A stretch of 64,000 nt of DNA. It comes from Polyangium jinanense (lineage in GTDB: Bacteria; Myxococcota; Polyangia; Polyangiales; Polyangiaceae). How positions within the stretch are numbered: the first letter of the stretch is position 1; every line of letters begins with the position of its first letter. Shown piece after piece: positions 8,089 to 16,327 of this stretch. Where the stretch lies: the NCBI RefSeq assembly GCF_028435365.1, contig NZ_JAGTJJ010000009.1:1-64000 (forward strand). The letters are read 5' to 3'. A program made the position numbers and the translations under genes. The notes under the pieces were generated by a model. The model was given only the letters and a program-made list of their open reading frames with translations, was not told the DNA's origin and ran no database searches.

Positions 8089-10326
8089 TTATTCCGCGTT
8101 TTCCTTCGGACCTTCATTGTAAGAGCGCGGGCGGTGCTTCGGATCGACGCCGCCGTGCTTCTCGCCGTTGTCGAGCGTATCGATCGCGAGGTACGCGAGC
8201 CACGTCCCGGGGTGCTCCTCCGCGAGCGTGCGCAACGCGTCCTCGTGCTCCTTCAGCTTCTTCTCGTCGTACAGGCACTGGAGCCCGAGCGCGAGAAGCC
8301 CGATCTCGTTCGGGCCCCGGCCGAAGCCGATCTCGTAATGGGGCCACGCCTCGTCCGGGCGGTGCATGCGGCAAAGCGTGTCGCCGGTGTAGACGTGCGC
8401 CATGGCCCATTCCGGCGCGAGCTCGAGGGCCTTCCGGCTCTCCGCGAGGCGCGTCTCCATGTCCCCACGCGCCCCCTTCATCACCGAGAAATTGAGGTGC
8501 GCCTTCGCCGACATCGGCACCGCATCCTTCGTCGCCTCCCAGAACGTGAGGTCGGAGCGGTAATCCATCGCGTGCGCATAGGCCTTGACGCACTGGAACA
8601 GGAAGAAGGCGAGGAAGACGGCGGGGACCACGAAACGGAAGCGCGGGCGCTTCGAAAGGCGCTCGTGCGCGGCCGCGAACGCGACGGCGAGAAGGAGCGA
8701 GGTGCCGATGACCGGGAAATACCAGAATCGCTCGGCCCGCACGGTCGGCAGGACAACCGGGATGTTCGAGTGCGGGAAATAACTCACGACGAGCCAAACC
8801 AGGCCCACCGCCACGAGCGCGAGCCCCGCGCGCCCGAGCGGACGTGGTGCCTCGGGCGCGTCGGGCGGGACCACGCCGCGTGTGCAATCGGCAAAGAGGC
8901 CGAGCGAGATCGCGAAGACGGGCACGGCGAGGATGGCCCAGGAAAACCCACGCAAGGTGAGCGAAATCCCGCGCGGACGAAGGACAAAGACCTCGACGGC
9001 GACGAGCGCGGGCGCGAGCGCGAAGAGGAAGGCCGCGAGGATCGCAAGCCGAGGGCGACCGGGCGCGGGTTTTCCAGCGAGCCCGAGACGAACGATTTCC
9101 TTGCGCGCCGCGCGTTCCCGGACGACGCCGACGATCCACATCCCAATGCCCGCGAGGGGCGGGCCGATCAGGGCCACCGCGCCGAGCACGCTCTCGGCAA
9201 AGACGAGACGATCCGGCGCGGGCTCCTGCGGGAACGAATAATCGCCGCTCAGGGTGCGCGGAAAAACGACCTGCACGAGGCCACGCCAGTAGACGCGGAG
9301 CGCGCCGGCGATGCGATGCGGGAAATCGACCTCGGCGAGGGGATTGTTCAGCGGATCCTTGGGGAGCGGCGCCTGGTGGAACCAGAGGAGGAAGGAGCGC
9401 GCGGCTCGCGAAAGGGCCGAGGCGCCTTCGGGCAAGGGTTCGAGGAGCTCGGCCGGCGTCGGCGAGGGGAACCAGCGTTTGCGCAGCTCGACGTACAGGA
9501 CGAACGCGAAGACGGAGGCGACGAGCGCGGCGAGGGTACGCAGGATACGCGCGGGGCGCTCGGGATGCAGGTGCGGCGAGAAGACGAGCGCGGCGAACGG
9601 GACGAGCGGGACGCAGACGACGGCGCTCTCCTTGCTGAAGAGGCCGAACACGAGCGCGACAAAGACGCCCGCGGGCATGAGCCAGCCCGGTAGCGCGAGC
9701 GCGAGCACGGCGAGCAGGGCGCCCATGCCGCCGAAGACGTCGGCGATGCCGACGATGCCGCTCACGGCCTCGGTGAGAATGGCGGCGGAGACGAAGATCG
9801 CGCCGGCGAGATACGCCGTGCCCCGTCTGCGCGTGATCCGGAAGGTCACGAGCGAGAGGAGCGCGCCATTCACGGCGTGGAAGAGGACGTTGTAAAAATG
9901 GTGGAAGAAGGGCTGCTTGGAGATGGCCCAGAGCGCGCGCCAGAGGAAATTGGGGACGGGGCGGTAGGAGCCCACGCTGCGATCGGGCGGCAGGCCCCAG
10001 AAATCGCGGAAGATGGCGTCGATGTAGCGCAGGCCCCCGGTCGCATTGACGTACGGGTTCGCGAGGAGCGCTTCCTGCTCGTCGAAGATGTAGTTCGTCG
10101 TGGGTGCCCGGGTATAGAGCACCATGCAGAGCAGGATGAACGGCGCGAGGACCCAGAAAAACCCGGGATCGTACCCCAGGACGTATTCGCGGCACCAGGC
10201 GTAGGCGGCGCGGAATGCGTTTGTCCGGGGCGCCGGGGCGGGCGCGGGGGCGGGCGCGGGCGCCGAGGCAGGCGCCTGCGCGGACACGTCTCCTTCCGGA
10301 GTGGTATGCGGATCGCCGGCGCTCAC
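8089..10326 (-). CDS. TMTC-like membrane glycosyltransferase with TPR tail
   Basis: 745 aa. The N-terminus is an Ala-Pro run (PAPAPAPAPAP), followed by about ten membrane helices and then a soluble C-terminal third with TPR-like repeats (AKAHLNFSV, WAMAHVYTGDTLCRMHRPDEAW). The luminal loop after helix 1 holds YIFDEQEALLANPYVN and YRPV, resembling the acidic catalytic loop of GT-C enzymes such as TMTC O-mannosyltransferases. It probably moves sugar from a lipid-linked donor to a protein or glycan on the outer face of the inner membrane. The GTG start lies one base after the stop of the SDR gene, so translation is probably coupled. Acceptor and sugar are unknown. Confidence 0.7.
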   Translation of the reverse strand: MSAGDPHTTPEGDVSAQAPASAPAPAPAPAPAPRTNAFRAAYAWCREYVLGYDPGFFWVLAPFILLCMVLYTRAPTTNYIFDEQEALLANPYVNATGGLRYIDAIFRDFWGLPPDRSVGSYRPVPNFLWRALWAISKQPFFHHFYNVLFHAVNGALLSLVTFRITRRRGTAYLAGAIFVSAAILTEAVSGIVGIADVFGGMGALLAVLALALPGWLMPAGVFVALVFGLFSKESAVVCVPLVPFAALVFSPHLHPERPARILRTLAALVASVFAFVLYVELRKRWFPSPTPAELLEPLPEGASALSRAARSFLLWFHQAPLPKDPLNNPLAEVDFPHRIAGALRVYWRGLVQVVFPRTLSGDYSFPQEPAPDRLVFAESVLGAVALIGPPLAGIGMWIVGVVRERAARKEIVRLGLAGKPAPGRPRLAILAAFLFALAPALVAVEVFVLRPRGISLTLRGFSWAILAVPVFAISLGLFADCTRGVVPPDAPEAPRPLGRAGLALVAVGLVWLVVSYFPHSNIPVVLPTVRAERFWYFPVIGTSLLLAVAFAAAHERLSKRPRFRFVVPAVFLAFFLFQCVKAYAHAMDYRSDLTFWEATKDAVPMSAKAHLNFSVMKGARGDMETRLAESRKALELAPEWAMAHVYTGDTLCRMHRPDEAWPHYEIGFGRGPNEIGLLALGLQCLYDEKKLKEHEDALRTLAEEHPGTWLAYLAIDTLDNGEKHGGVDPKHRPRSYNEGPKENAE

Positions 10327-10327
10327 G

Positions 10328-11146
10328 CTACGGATCGGAGATCTGCCAGATGTCGCCCCAGAGCGAGGCGCCCCCGTCGATCGGGATCACCGCGCCCGTG
10401 ATGAAATCGTTGCGCTCGCTCGCGAGGAACACGACCACACGCGCGACCTCGTCCACGCCGCCGAGGCGCTTGAGCGGCGTCGCCTTGCGCGCGAACTCGA
10501 GCATCCCGTCGCCATATTGCGCCGTGCCGCTCGAACGAATCGTGCCCGGCGCGACCGCATTGACCCGGATTCCATGCGTCGCCCACTCGACCGCGAGCGT
10601 GCGCGTGAGGTTCTCGACGCCCGCGCGCGCCGCGCCCGTGTGCGCCATGCCCGGGAAGCCGCGGACGACCATCGCCGTGACGTTGACGATGCGGCCGCGC
10701 TTCTGCGGGATCATGGCCACGTTCGCGACCTCGCGGGTCATGTTGAACGTGCCGTTCAGGTTGTTGCGGACGACGGCCTCGAAGCCCCGCGGCGAGATCT
10801 GCTCGGCCGGGCTCGGGAACTGGCCGCCCGCGTTGTTGACGAGGATGTCGACGCGGCCGAAGCGATCCATCGCGGCGCGGACGAACGCCTCGATCTGCGC
10901 GGGCTCGCGGATGTCGCAAGGCACGCCGAGGACGCGGCTCTCGGCGAGGCCGGCCTCGCGCAAGGTGCCGATCGCGGCTTCGATTTTCTCGGGCTTGCGC
11001 CCGCAGATGGCGATGCTGGCGCCGAGCCGGCCGAGCTCCCGCGCCACGGAGAGCCCGATGCCACTGCCGCCGCCGGTGACGATGGCCACCTGTCCCTCGA
11101 AGAGGCCAGGCGCAAAGAAGGGTCGCGCGTCTTCGTTCTCGTTCAC
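10328..11146 (-). CDS. SDR oxidoreductase, PECR-like, lacking YxxxK
   Basis: 272 aa Rossmann-fold short-chain dehydrogenase. The cofactor motif TGGGSGIG is at 24-31 and NNAG at 104-107. The region GGQFPSPAEQISPRGF resembles trans-2-enoyl-CoA/dienoyl-CoA reductases of the PECR branch. Where classical SDRs have YxxxK this protein reads HTGAARAGV, and the nearby ENLTR holds Glu and Arg where I recall YNLTK in human PECR. So no catalytic Tyr-Lys pair is visible. It is likely an NADP-dependent enoyl-CoA reductase of unusual chemistry, or a non-catalytic homologue. It is the first gene of a two-gene leftward unit with the GT-C/TPR gene. GTG start with weak ribosome site. Confidence 0.75.
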   Translation of the reverse strand: MNENEDARPFFAPGLFEGQVAIVTGGGSGIGLSVARELGRLGASIAICGRKPEKIEAAIGTLREAGLAESRVLGVPCDIREPAQIEAFVRAAMDRFGRVDILVNNAGGQFPSPAEQISPRGFEAVVRNNLNGTFNMTREVANVAMIPQKRGRIVNVTAMVVRGFPGMAHTGAARAGVENLTRTLAVEWATHGIRVNAVAPGTIRSSGTAQYGDGMLEFARKATPLKRLGGVDEVARVVVFLASERNDFITGAVIPIDGGASLWGDIWQISDP

Positions 11147-11260
11147 GAAGGGGGCGTGTACAACGGGCAGGGCCGGCTGTCACGGGGGCGACGCTGTCAC
11201 GGTCACGGAACACATGACGATTGCTTTCGCCGGGGCGGGGGTCTGTGCCAAGGTGCGCGC

Positions 11261-12022
11261 GTGCCGTGGGTACGAGCGCTCCTGCGTGGGCAAAAGGTGT
11301 ACGCAAAGGCCGACGAGGCGGGCCGCCTGGTCTCGGACGGTGGTCGTGTGGAAGTTCGGTACAAGCCGAACGATGGGCGGAAGTACGGAGCGCGCGAGGA
11401 CAACCTGAAGGTGGTCCCCGGCGAGCTCTTGCCGGATGACGCGTGTGGCCCGGCCGAGGCCGTCGAGAAGAAAAAAGACGGCGAGGCCCAGGTCGCGACG
11501 AAGTCCGCAGGGACGAGCCGCGCCAAGGCGACGACGTCCGAGGAGCGCAAGGCCGCCGCGAAGGCCGCGCATGACGCGGCGCCGCCGCTCGCAGAGGGGC
11601 AGCTGGTCGCGTACGCGGACGGCGCTTGCACGGGGAATCCGGGGCCGGCGGGGCTCGGGGTCGTGGTCGTCGACGGGGATCGGCGGATCGAGATCAGCGA
11701 GTACCTCGGGAACGGCACGAACAACATCGCGGAGCTGACGGCGATCCTGCGGGCCGTGGGGGCCGTCGAGGACACAGGCAAGCCGCTGCTCGTCCGCACG
11801 GACAGCCAGTACGCGATCGGCGTGCTGCAGAAGGGCTGGAAGGCGAAGGCCAACACGGACCTCGTCGCCGAGGTGAAGGATGTGCTGAAGCGCAACAAAA
11901 CGCGGCTCGAGTACGTCCCCGGACATTCGGGTGTGGCGCTGAACGAACGTGCGGATGAGCTGGCCCGGGAAGCCGTGCGATCACGGCGCTCGAGCCGGCG
12001 AGCCATCACGAAGAGCGAGTAG
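11261..12022 (+). CDS. rnhA: Ribonuclease HI with N-terminal extension
   Basis: 253 aa. The C-terminal 140 residues are RNase HI, which cleaves the RNA strand of RNA-DNA hybrids. All four acidic ligands are visible: Asp120 in YADGACTGNPG, Glu158 in NNIAELTAI, Asp181 in TDSQYAIGVL and Asp232 in NERADELA; the assisting His222 is in GHSG. The first 110 residues are an extension: a small basic-acidic module (RALLRGQKVYAKADEAGR...EDNLKVV), then a Lys/Ala-rich linker. Canonical RNase HI is about 155 aa. The GTG start was chosen because AAGG lies about 9 bases upstream and the conserved module starts there. The next gene begins 9 bp after its stop. Confidence 0.88.
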   Translation: MPWVRALLRGQKVYAKADEAGRLVSDGGRVEVRYKPNDGRKYGAREDNLKVVPGELLPDDACGPAEAVEKKKDGEAQVATKSAGTSRAKATTSEERKAAAKAAHDAAPPLAEGQLVAYADGACTGNPGPAGLGVVVVDGDRRIEISEYLGNGTNNIAELTAILRAVGAVEDTGKPLLVRTDSQYAIGVLQKGWKAKANTDLVAEVKDVLKRNKTRLEYVPGHSGVALNERADELAREAVRSRRSSRRAITKSE

Positions 12023-12031
12023 AGTACACGC

Positions 12032-13591
12032 ATGGTGGTGGAGCCGAGGCAGAAGCCCGTGGTGTTGTGCTTGCTCGACGGGCTCGGGGAGCGCGACGCG
12101 CGCGAAGGAAACGCGGTCCGGCTGGCGAAGGCCGAGGCGCTCGGGCGGCTCGCGGAGCAGTTCGGAAAGACGCGCCTTCTGGCGAGCGGCGAGGCCGTGG
12201 GGCTCGGCGCGGGCAAGGTCGGCTCGGGCGCGCTCGGCTACGAGGCGATCGGGACGGGCCGAACGCCGCGGCCCCACCGCGCGCGGATCGATGAAGCGAT
12301 CGCCGCGAAGAAGCTCTGGCAGAACAAGGTCATCGAGCGGACGATGTGGATCGCGAACGATCGGAACTGCCGGCTGCATCTGTTCGCGCCGATCTCCGCG
12401 GACGGCGCGCACGGGACGCTCGATCACCTGCGCACGATGGTGCGCGTGTGCGAGGCGCACGACGTGAAGGTCGTGGTGCACGCGTTCCTGGAGGAGAAGG
12501 CCGCGGCGCCGCGGAGCGCGTGGAAGCTGCTCGAGCCGCTCGCCTTCGAGCTCGAGGACAAGGGCGTGATCGGGACCATCTCGGGGCAGTCGTACGCGAT
12601 GGATCGGAGCGGGCGCTGGGACCGCGTGCAGAAGGCGTACGCGGCGATCGTGCGCGGCGAGGCGAAGACGAAGGACACGCCGTACGAGGCGCTGCAAGCG
12701 GCGTATCAGGCGAAACTCACGGACGGGAACGTCGAGCCCACGCGGATCGGCGAGTACGAGGGGATGGTCGGGTCGTTCATGGCCGACTTCGCCTCGGGGC
12801 AGAGCGCGGGTTGGTCGTGGTTCGGCGAGGAAGCCGGGCTCTTCCTGACGCACCGCGCGGACCGTGTGGAGCAGCTCGCGGCGATGATGGTTCGTCGTGG
12901 CGTGCCGCGCGAGATCGAGGAGGAGTACCTGACCGATCGGAAGAAGCCCGTGTACGCGTTCGACGAGTTCGGGTTGCTCTCGCTCGTAGGGCTCGATCCG
13001 GCGTGCGAGGTGCTCGCCGCGTTCCCGGACGAACCCCCGGAGGGCACGCTCGGCGACGCGATCGCGGCGGCGGGTTTGACGCAGCTCCGGATCGCGGAGC
13101 CGGACCGCGCGAGGCACGTGGCGCACGTGTTCGACGGCGGGCGCCGGACACGCAAGGACGGCGAGGAGATCCGCGTGGTCGAGCAAGCGGAGATCGCGGA
13201 GACGGCGGCGCGCGCGATCCGTGAAGGGAGCCACGACGTGGTGATCGTGAGCCTCGCGGCGGCGGATCACGCGGCGCACCGCGGTGACCTCGCGGCGGCG
13301 ATCGAGGCGGTGGACGCGGTGGACGCGGCCGTCGCGCAGATCGCGGCGGCGACGGAAGCGAAGGGCGGCGCGCTGTTCGTCGTGGGGACCCACGGCGGCT
13401 GCGAGGAGATGCTCGACGCGGAGGGCAAGCCGCGCGGCGGTCACACGACGAACCCGGTGCCGTTCGTCTCGACGCACCCGCGCGGAAAACTCGCGGACGA
13501 TCGAAGCCTCGCGGACGTGGCGAAGGTGGTGCTCGATGTGCTGGGGATCGAGGCGCCGAGCGGGATGACGGGTGGCCGCTCTCCGAGGTAG
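12032..13591 (+). CDS. iPGM-like phosphoglycerate mutase homologue, altered active site
   Basis: 519 aa, the length and order of cofactor-independent phosphoglycerate mutase (2-phosphoglycerate to 3-phosphoglycerate). Recognisable blocks are LLDGLGERD (Asp16), VGSGALGYEAIGTGR (Ser65 at the nucleophile), DRSGRWDRVQKAY (191-203), HRADRVEQLA, a D412..H416 pair and GGHTTNPVPFV (His471). Two changes stand out: the Asn-Ser-Glu-Val-Gly-His core around the nucleophile is Gly-Ser-Gly-Ala-Leu-Gly-Tyr, and the Asp of the DHG metal motif is Thr453 (GTHGGCEEM). It may be inactive, use one metal, or act on another phosphoester. It is in line with rnhA and the divergent kinase. Confidence 0.75.
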   Translation: MVVEPRQKPVVLCLLDGLGERDAREGNAVRLAKAEALGRLAEQFGKTRLLASGEAVGLGAGKVGSGALGYEAIGTGRTPRPHRARIDEAIAAKKLWQNKVIERTMWIANDRNCRLHLFAPISADGAHGTLDHLRTMVRVCEAHDVKVVVHAFLEEKAAAPRSAWKLLEPLAFELEDKGVIGTISGQSYAMDRSGRWDRVQKAYAAIVRGEAKTKDTPYEALQAAYQAKLTDGNVEPTRIGEYEGMVGSFMADFASGQSAGWSWFGEEAGLFLTHRADRVEQLAAMMVRRGVPREIEEEYLTDRKKPVYAFDEFGLLSLVGLDPACEVLAAFPDEPPEGTLGDAIAAAGLTQLRIAEPDRARHVAHVFDGGRRTRKDGEEIRVVEQAEIAETAARAIREGSHDVVIVSLAAADHAAHRGDLAAAIEAVDAVDAAVAQIAAATEAKGGALFVVGTHGGCEEMLDAEGKPRGGHTTNPVPFVSTHPRGKLADDRSLADVAKVVLDVLGIEAPSGMTGGRSPR

Positions 13592-13640
13592 GGGGTTTGG
13601 GGGCGCAGCTCGCCTTGTCCGAGCGGAGCCCCCAAGCGCT
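13592..13640 (+). repeat. Palindromic element TTTGGGGGC...GCCCCCAA
   Basis: Inverted repeat (GTTTGGGGGC against GCCCCCAAGC, one mismatch) filling the gap between the iPGM-like and kinase genes. A shortened relative with the same ends lies in frame inside the DUF5682 gene at 22510-22540. Confidence 0.6.
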
Positions 13641-13642
13641 GA

Positions 13643-14995
13643 ATGGGACTCGATTTGCAAACGCAGATAGGACCGTACCGGGTCCGGGAGAAGCTGTCCG
13701 AAGGGGCGATCGCCACGCTCTACCGCACCGAGCACGAGCGGCTCGGGCGCGTGGCGATCGTCAAGGCGCTGAAGGGGACGCTCGCGGAAGGGTCGCCGCT
13801 CGGGTCGGCGCTCGAGCGCGAGGCGCGCATCCTGGCGAAGATGGGGCACGCGTCGGTGGTGCGTTGCCTCGACATGTCGCCGGGAAAAGGCGCGACGTGG
13901 GTGGCGCTCGAAGATGTGCCGGGGCCGCGGCTCTCGGCGGTGCTCGCGCGGACGAAGAAGCTGCCGCACGAGGTGGCGACGGCGATCGCGCTCGGGGTCG
14001 CGTCGGGGCTCGGGCACGCGCACGCGCGCGGGGTCGTGCACCGGGACGTGCGGCCGGAGGGGATCGTGCTCGCGCCCGATGGGCGGAGCGTGCTCGTGGA
14101 TTTCGGGGCAGCGATGGATCTGTCGGCGCCCGCCGTGCCGTCGCCGTTCGACGGGAGCGAACGTTTGTCCGGGCCGGAGTACGCCGCGCCGGAGCAGATC
14201 GTGGGGGAGCCGGCGGGCCCGCGATCGGACGTGTTTTCGCTCGGGGTCGTGCTCTACGAGATGCTCACCGGGGCGCGGCCGTGGGACGAGGGCGCGGAGG
14301 GACGGGAGGAGCTCGCGCGGCGGGTACGAAGCCAGGAGCCTTCGCCGCTCGAGCGGCACGGGGTGGTGCTGCCGCGGGGGCTCTCGCGCATCGTGATGCG
14401 GTGCCTCGCGAAGCGGTCGGAGGATCGGTACGAGGACGGCGACGTGCTCGCGGAGGCGCTGGCCGAGGCGCTCGACGAGGCGACGCGGGAGCCGTCGCGG
14501 AAGCTCGTGACGCGGGCGCTCGCGCTTTCGTTTTTGGGTGAGGAGATCGGCGAGGAGAAGGGGCGGAGGCAGCCGAAGAAGGGGCCGCCGCCCTTGCCGC
14601 TCGGGCCACTCGTGCAGAAGCTCGCCGTGCTGTTCGGGCTCGTGGTTTTGGGCGCGGTGGTCGTGGAGGGGTTCGTCCGCGAGGAGGACGTGACGGCCGA
14701 GCCGGCGAGCGAGGCGGACGCGCCGGAACGGGGTTACGTGAAGGTCCTGGCGCGGCCGTGGGCCGAGGTGCTCGTCGACGGGAAATACGTGGACGTGACG
14801 CCGATCGGGCGTCCGATCCCGGTCGTGGCAGGCCGGCATTACGTGACGTTCAAGCACCCGAACGCGCCGGACGAGAAGCGGGAGATCCGGGTCAATGCGG
14901 GACAAACCGTCTTGCTCGACGTGACGATGCGGATCGAGCGGCGCGCCGCGCCCGCGGCGGCGGACGCGGGGCCGGACGCGGCGGATTCACCCTGA
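13643..14995 (+). CDS. Divergent Ser/Thr protein kinase with PEGA tail
   Basis: 450 aa. The kinase domain (residues 10-280) is followed by one membrane helix (about 326-342) and an extracytoplasmic PEGA domain (365-430, VKVLARPWAEVLVDGKYVD). The catalytic Asp135 (HRD) and DFG (153-155) are present, as is Lys41. However, the glycine loop reads LSEGAIATLYR without the usual glycines, and the catalytic-loop Asn is Gly140 (HRDVRPEGI). It may be a weak or pseudo-kinase acting as a scaffold. The membrane topology puts the kinase inside and PEGA outside. The ATG lacks a close ribosome site. Its 3' end overlaps the converging YkgJ-like gene by 9 bp. Confidence 0.8.
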   Translation: MGLDLQTQIGPYRVREKLSEGAIATLYRTEHERLGRVAIVKALKGTLAEGSPLGSALEREARILAKMGHASVVRCLDMSPGKGATWVALEDVPGPRLSAVLARTKKLPHEVATAIALGVASGLGHAHARGVVHRDVRPEGIVLAPDGRSVLVDFGAAMDLSAPAVPSPFDGSERLSGPEYAAPEQIVGEPAGPRSDVFSLGVVLYEMLTGARPWDEGAEGREELARRVRSQEPSPLERHGVVLPRGLSRIVMRCLAKRSEDRYEDGDVLAEALAEALDEATREPSRKLVTRALALSFLGEEIGEEKGRRQPKKGPPPLPLGPLVQKLAVLFGLVVLGAVVVEGFVREEDVTAEPASEADAPERGYVKVLARPWAEVLVDGKYVDVTPIGRPIPVVAGRHYVTFKHPNAPDEKREIRVNAGQTVLLDVTMRIERRAAPAAADAGPDAADSP

Positions 14996-15352
14996 GCGAT
15001 TTTTCCGGACGAGCGCTTCGAGCGCGAGCGGGGGGCGGTCCTGCTTCAAGGTGAGCTCGCCGAGGCACGCGGAGGTGCCGCGATCGAGGGAGCGGCAGGC
15101 GTCCGGGCGCATCGGATAGATGGAGCAGACGAAGCGGCGCGTCTCCGGGTCGGGGACGAGCGCGGCGCAATGGCCGTCCTCGATGCGCATGTAGCAACGA
15201 TTGCCGATGAACTCCGTGAGCGCGCGGGCGTCGTCATCCATGCGGTCGTGATCGACGCCGAAGACGCGGATGTACTCGGGAAGGTCGGAGAAACAGCAGG
15301 TGCCGCAGAGCAGGCAATCGGAGGGGACGACGGGGAGGGGGGCGGATGGCAT
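14987..15352 (-). CDS. YkgJ-type Cys-cluster protein
   Basis: 121 aa. The N-terminal CLLCGTCCFS and later Cys residues (RCYM, FVCSIYPMRPDAC, SACLG) match the YkgJ/UPF0153 group, thought to hold a zinc or iron-sulfur cluster. The start was set at MPSAPLPVV because everything upstream in frame is Arg/Leu/His-rich leader that overlaps the Cys-rich lipoprotein downstream on the map. Function of the family is not established. It overlaps the end of the kinase gene tail-to-tail and follows the four lipoprotein genes on the same strand by 11 bp, so it may be the last gene of that unit. Confidence 0.8.
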   Translation of the reverse strand: MPSAPLPVVPSDCLLCGTCCFSDLPEYIRVFGVDHDRMDDDARALTEFIGNRCYMRIEDGHCAALVPDPETRRFVCSIYPMRPDACRSLDRGTSACLGELTLKQDRPPLALEALVRKNRSG

Positions 15353-15363
15353 GGGGAAATGCG

Positions 15364-16227
15364 TCAGAGCTGGCAGGTGCCGGAGATGCAGGAGAGGCCG
15401 GCTTGGCAGTCGTTGGCGACGAGGCAGCCCTGGCCCTGGGGGCACTTCTTCGGGCTTGCCATGTCCTGCGCGCAAGCGCCACCGCAATCGGTGCTGGTCT
15501 CGTCACCGTTGTGGAAACCGTCGTTGCAGGCAGGAGCCTGGCAGGTCTTCGGCGAGCCGACGCACGCCCCCCTGCCTTCACAATCGGACTGCGAATTGCA
15601 TTTCAGGCCGACGGCGCAGGGCGCGCAGGAGCCGCCGCAGTCGATGTCGGTCTCGCCGTTGCCCGCTTCGTAGCTCCCGTTCCCGCAAAGAAAAGGGACG
15701 CACATCCCGATCGACGGATCGCACAGCAAACCGGCGCAGTCCTCATTCTTTGTGCACTCGATGCAGTTGAAGGAGTCGTCGCAGATGCCTGGCCTGTCCC
15801 ACTTCGTCATGCACGCGCCCGAGGCGGGCTGCGGGTTCAGCCACGCTTCGCAGTCGTCCTTGCGGCAGGAATCCGCTGCCCACTTGTACACGTCGGCAGG
15901 GGTGTCGACCTGCGTGACGGCGCCCGACGCGTCGCACTCCCGCTGCTTGCAATCGCCATACACCTGCGCGCCGACGGGCGTGCCAGGCATGATCGCGGTC
16001 GTATAATCGCACGTCCCGGCGTTGCACGAGCCGCCGATCCGGCATTCCGTGTCTGGGCAGTCGGCCTGGGTCGAACACTCTGGCATCCCGCCCGTGCCTC
16101 CCGGCCCACTTATGCCCCCCGCGCCGCCGGCCCCGCCGTTGCCGCCCGGCGCCACCAGCTTTGGCGCGCACGCCGCCGCGAGGATCGAAATCGAAAGCCC
16201 AAAAAGAACAAAGACATGCCGATGCAT
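15364..16227 (-). CDS. Cys-rich lipoprotein, paralogue 1
   Basis: 287 aa. Signal peptide MHRHVFVLFGLSISILAAAC with lipobox LAAAC, then a Gly-rich linker (GGNGGAGGAGG) and a Cys-rich body. The body carries the family motif NGxETDxDCGGxCxPC twice (about 195 and 245) plus small CxxxxDC knots such as CSTQADCPDTEC. It is probably a surface-exposed disulfide-rich protein anchored to the outer membrane. It is most like paralogue 4 (18655-19563), sharing VGAQVYGDCKQRECDASG. No enzyme motif is seen; ligand or adhesion binding is a guess. Confidence 0.8.
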   Translation of the reverse strand: MHRHVFVLFGLSISILAAACAPKLVAPGGNGGAGGAGGISGPGGTGGMPECSTQADCPDTECRIGGSCNAGTCDYTTAIMPGTPVGAQVYGDCKQRECDASGAVTQVDTPADVYKWAADSCRKDDCEAWLNPQPASGACMTKWDRPGICDDSFNCIECTKNEDCAGLLCDPSIGMCVPFLCGNGSYEAGNGETDIDCGGSCAPCAVGLKCNSQSDCEGRGACVGSPKTCQAPACNDGFHNGDETSTDCGGACAQDMASPKKCPQGQGCLVANDCQAGLSCISGTCQL

Positions 16228-16283
16228 CGCCGCCTCCGGGCGGGAATCCTAGGCGATGTCTTTCGAGGTCGGAAGGAAAACGC

Positions 16284-16310
16284 CGGCGCGTGAGGAAAAA
16301 TCACGCGCCG
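16284..16310 (-). terminator. Hairpin downstream of Cys-rich paralogue 2
   Basis: Perfect 10-bp arms (CGGCGCGTGA and complement), 7-base loop. Read leftward it is followed by GCGTTTTCC, a short T-run, which suits an intrinsic terminator for the leftward gene ending at 16328. Confidence 0.6.
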
Positions 16311-16327
16311 ACGCGCGGAGAGACCGC

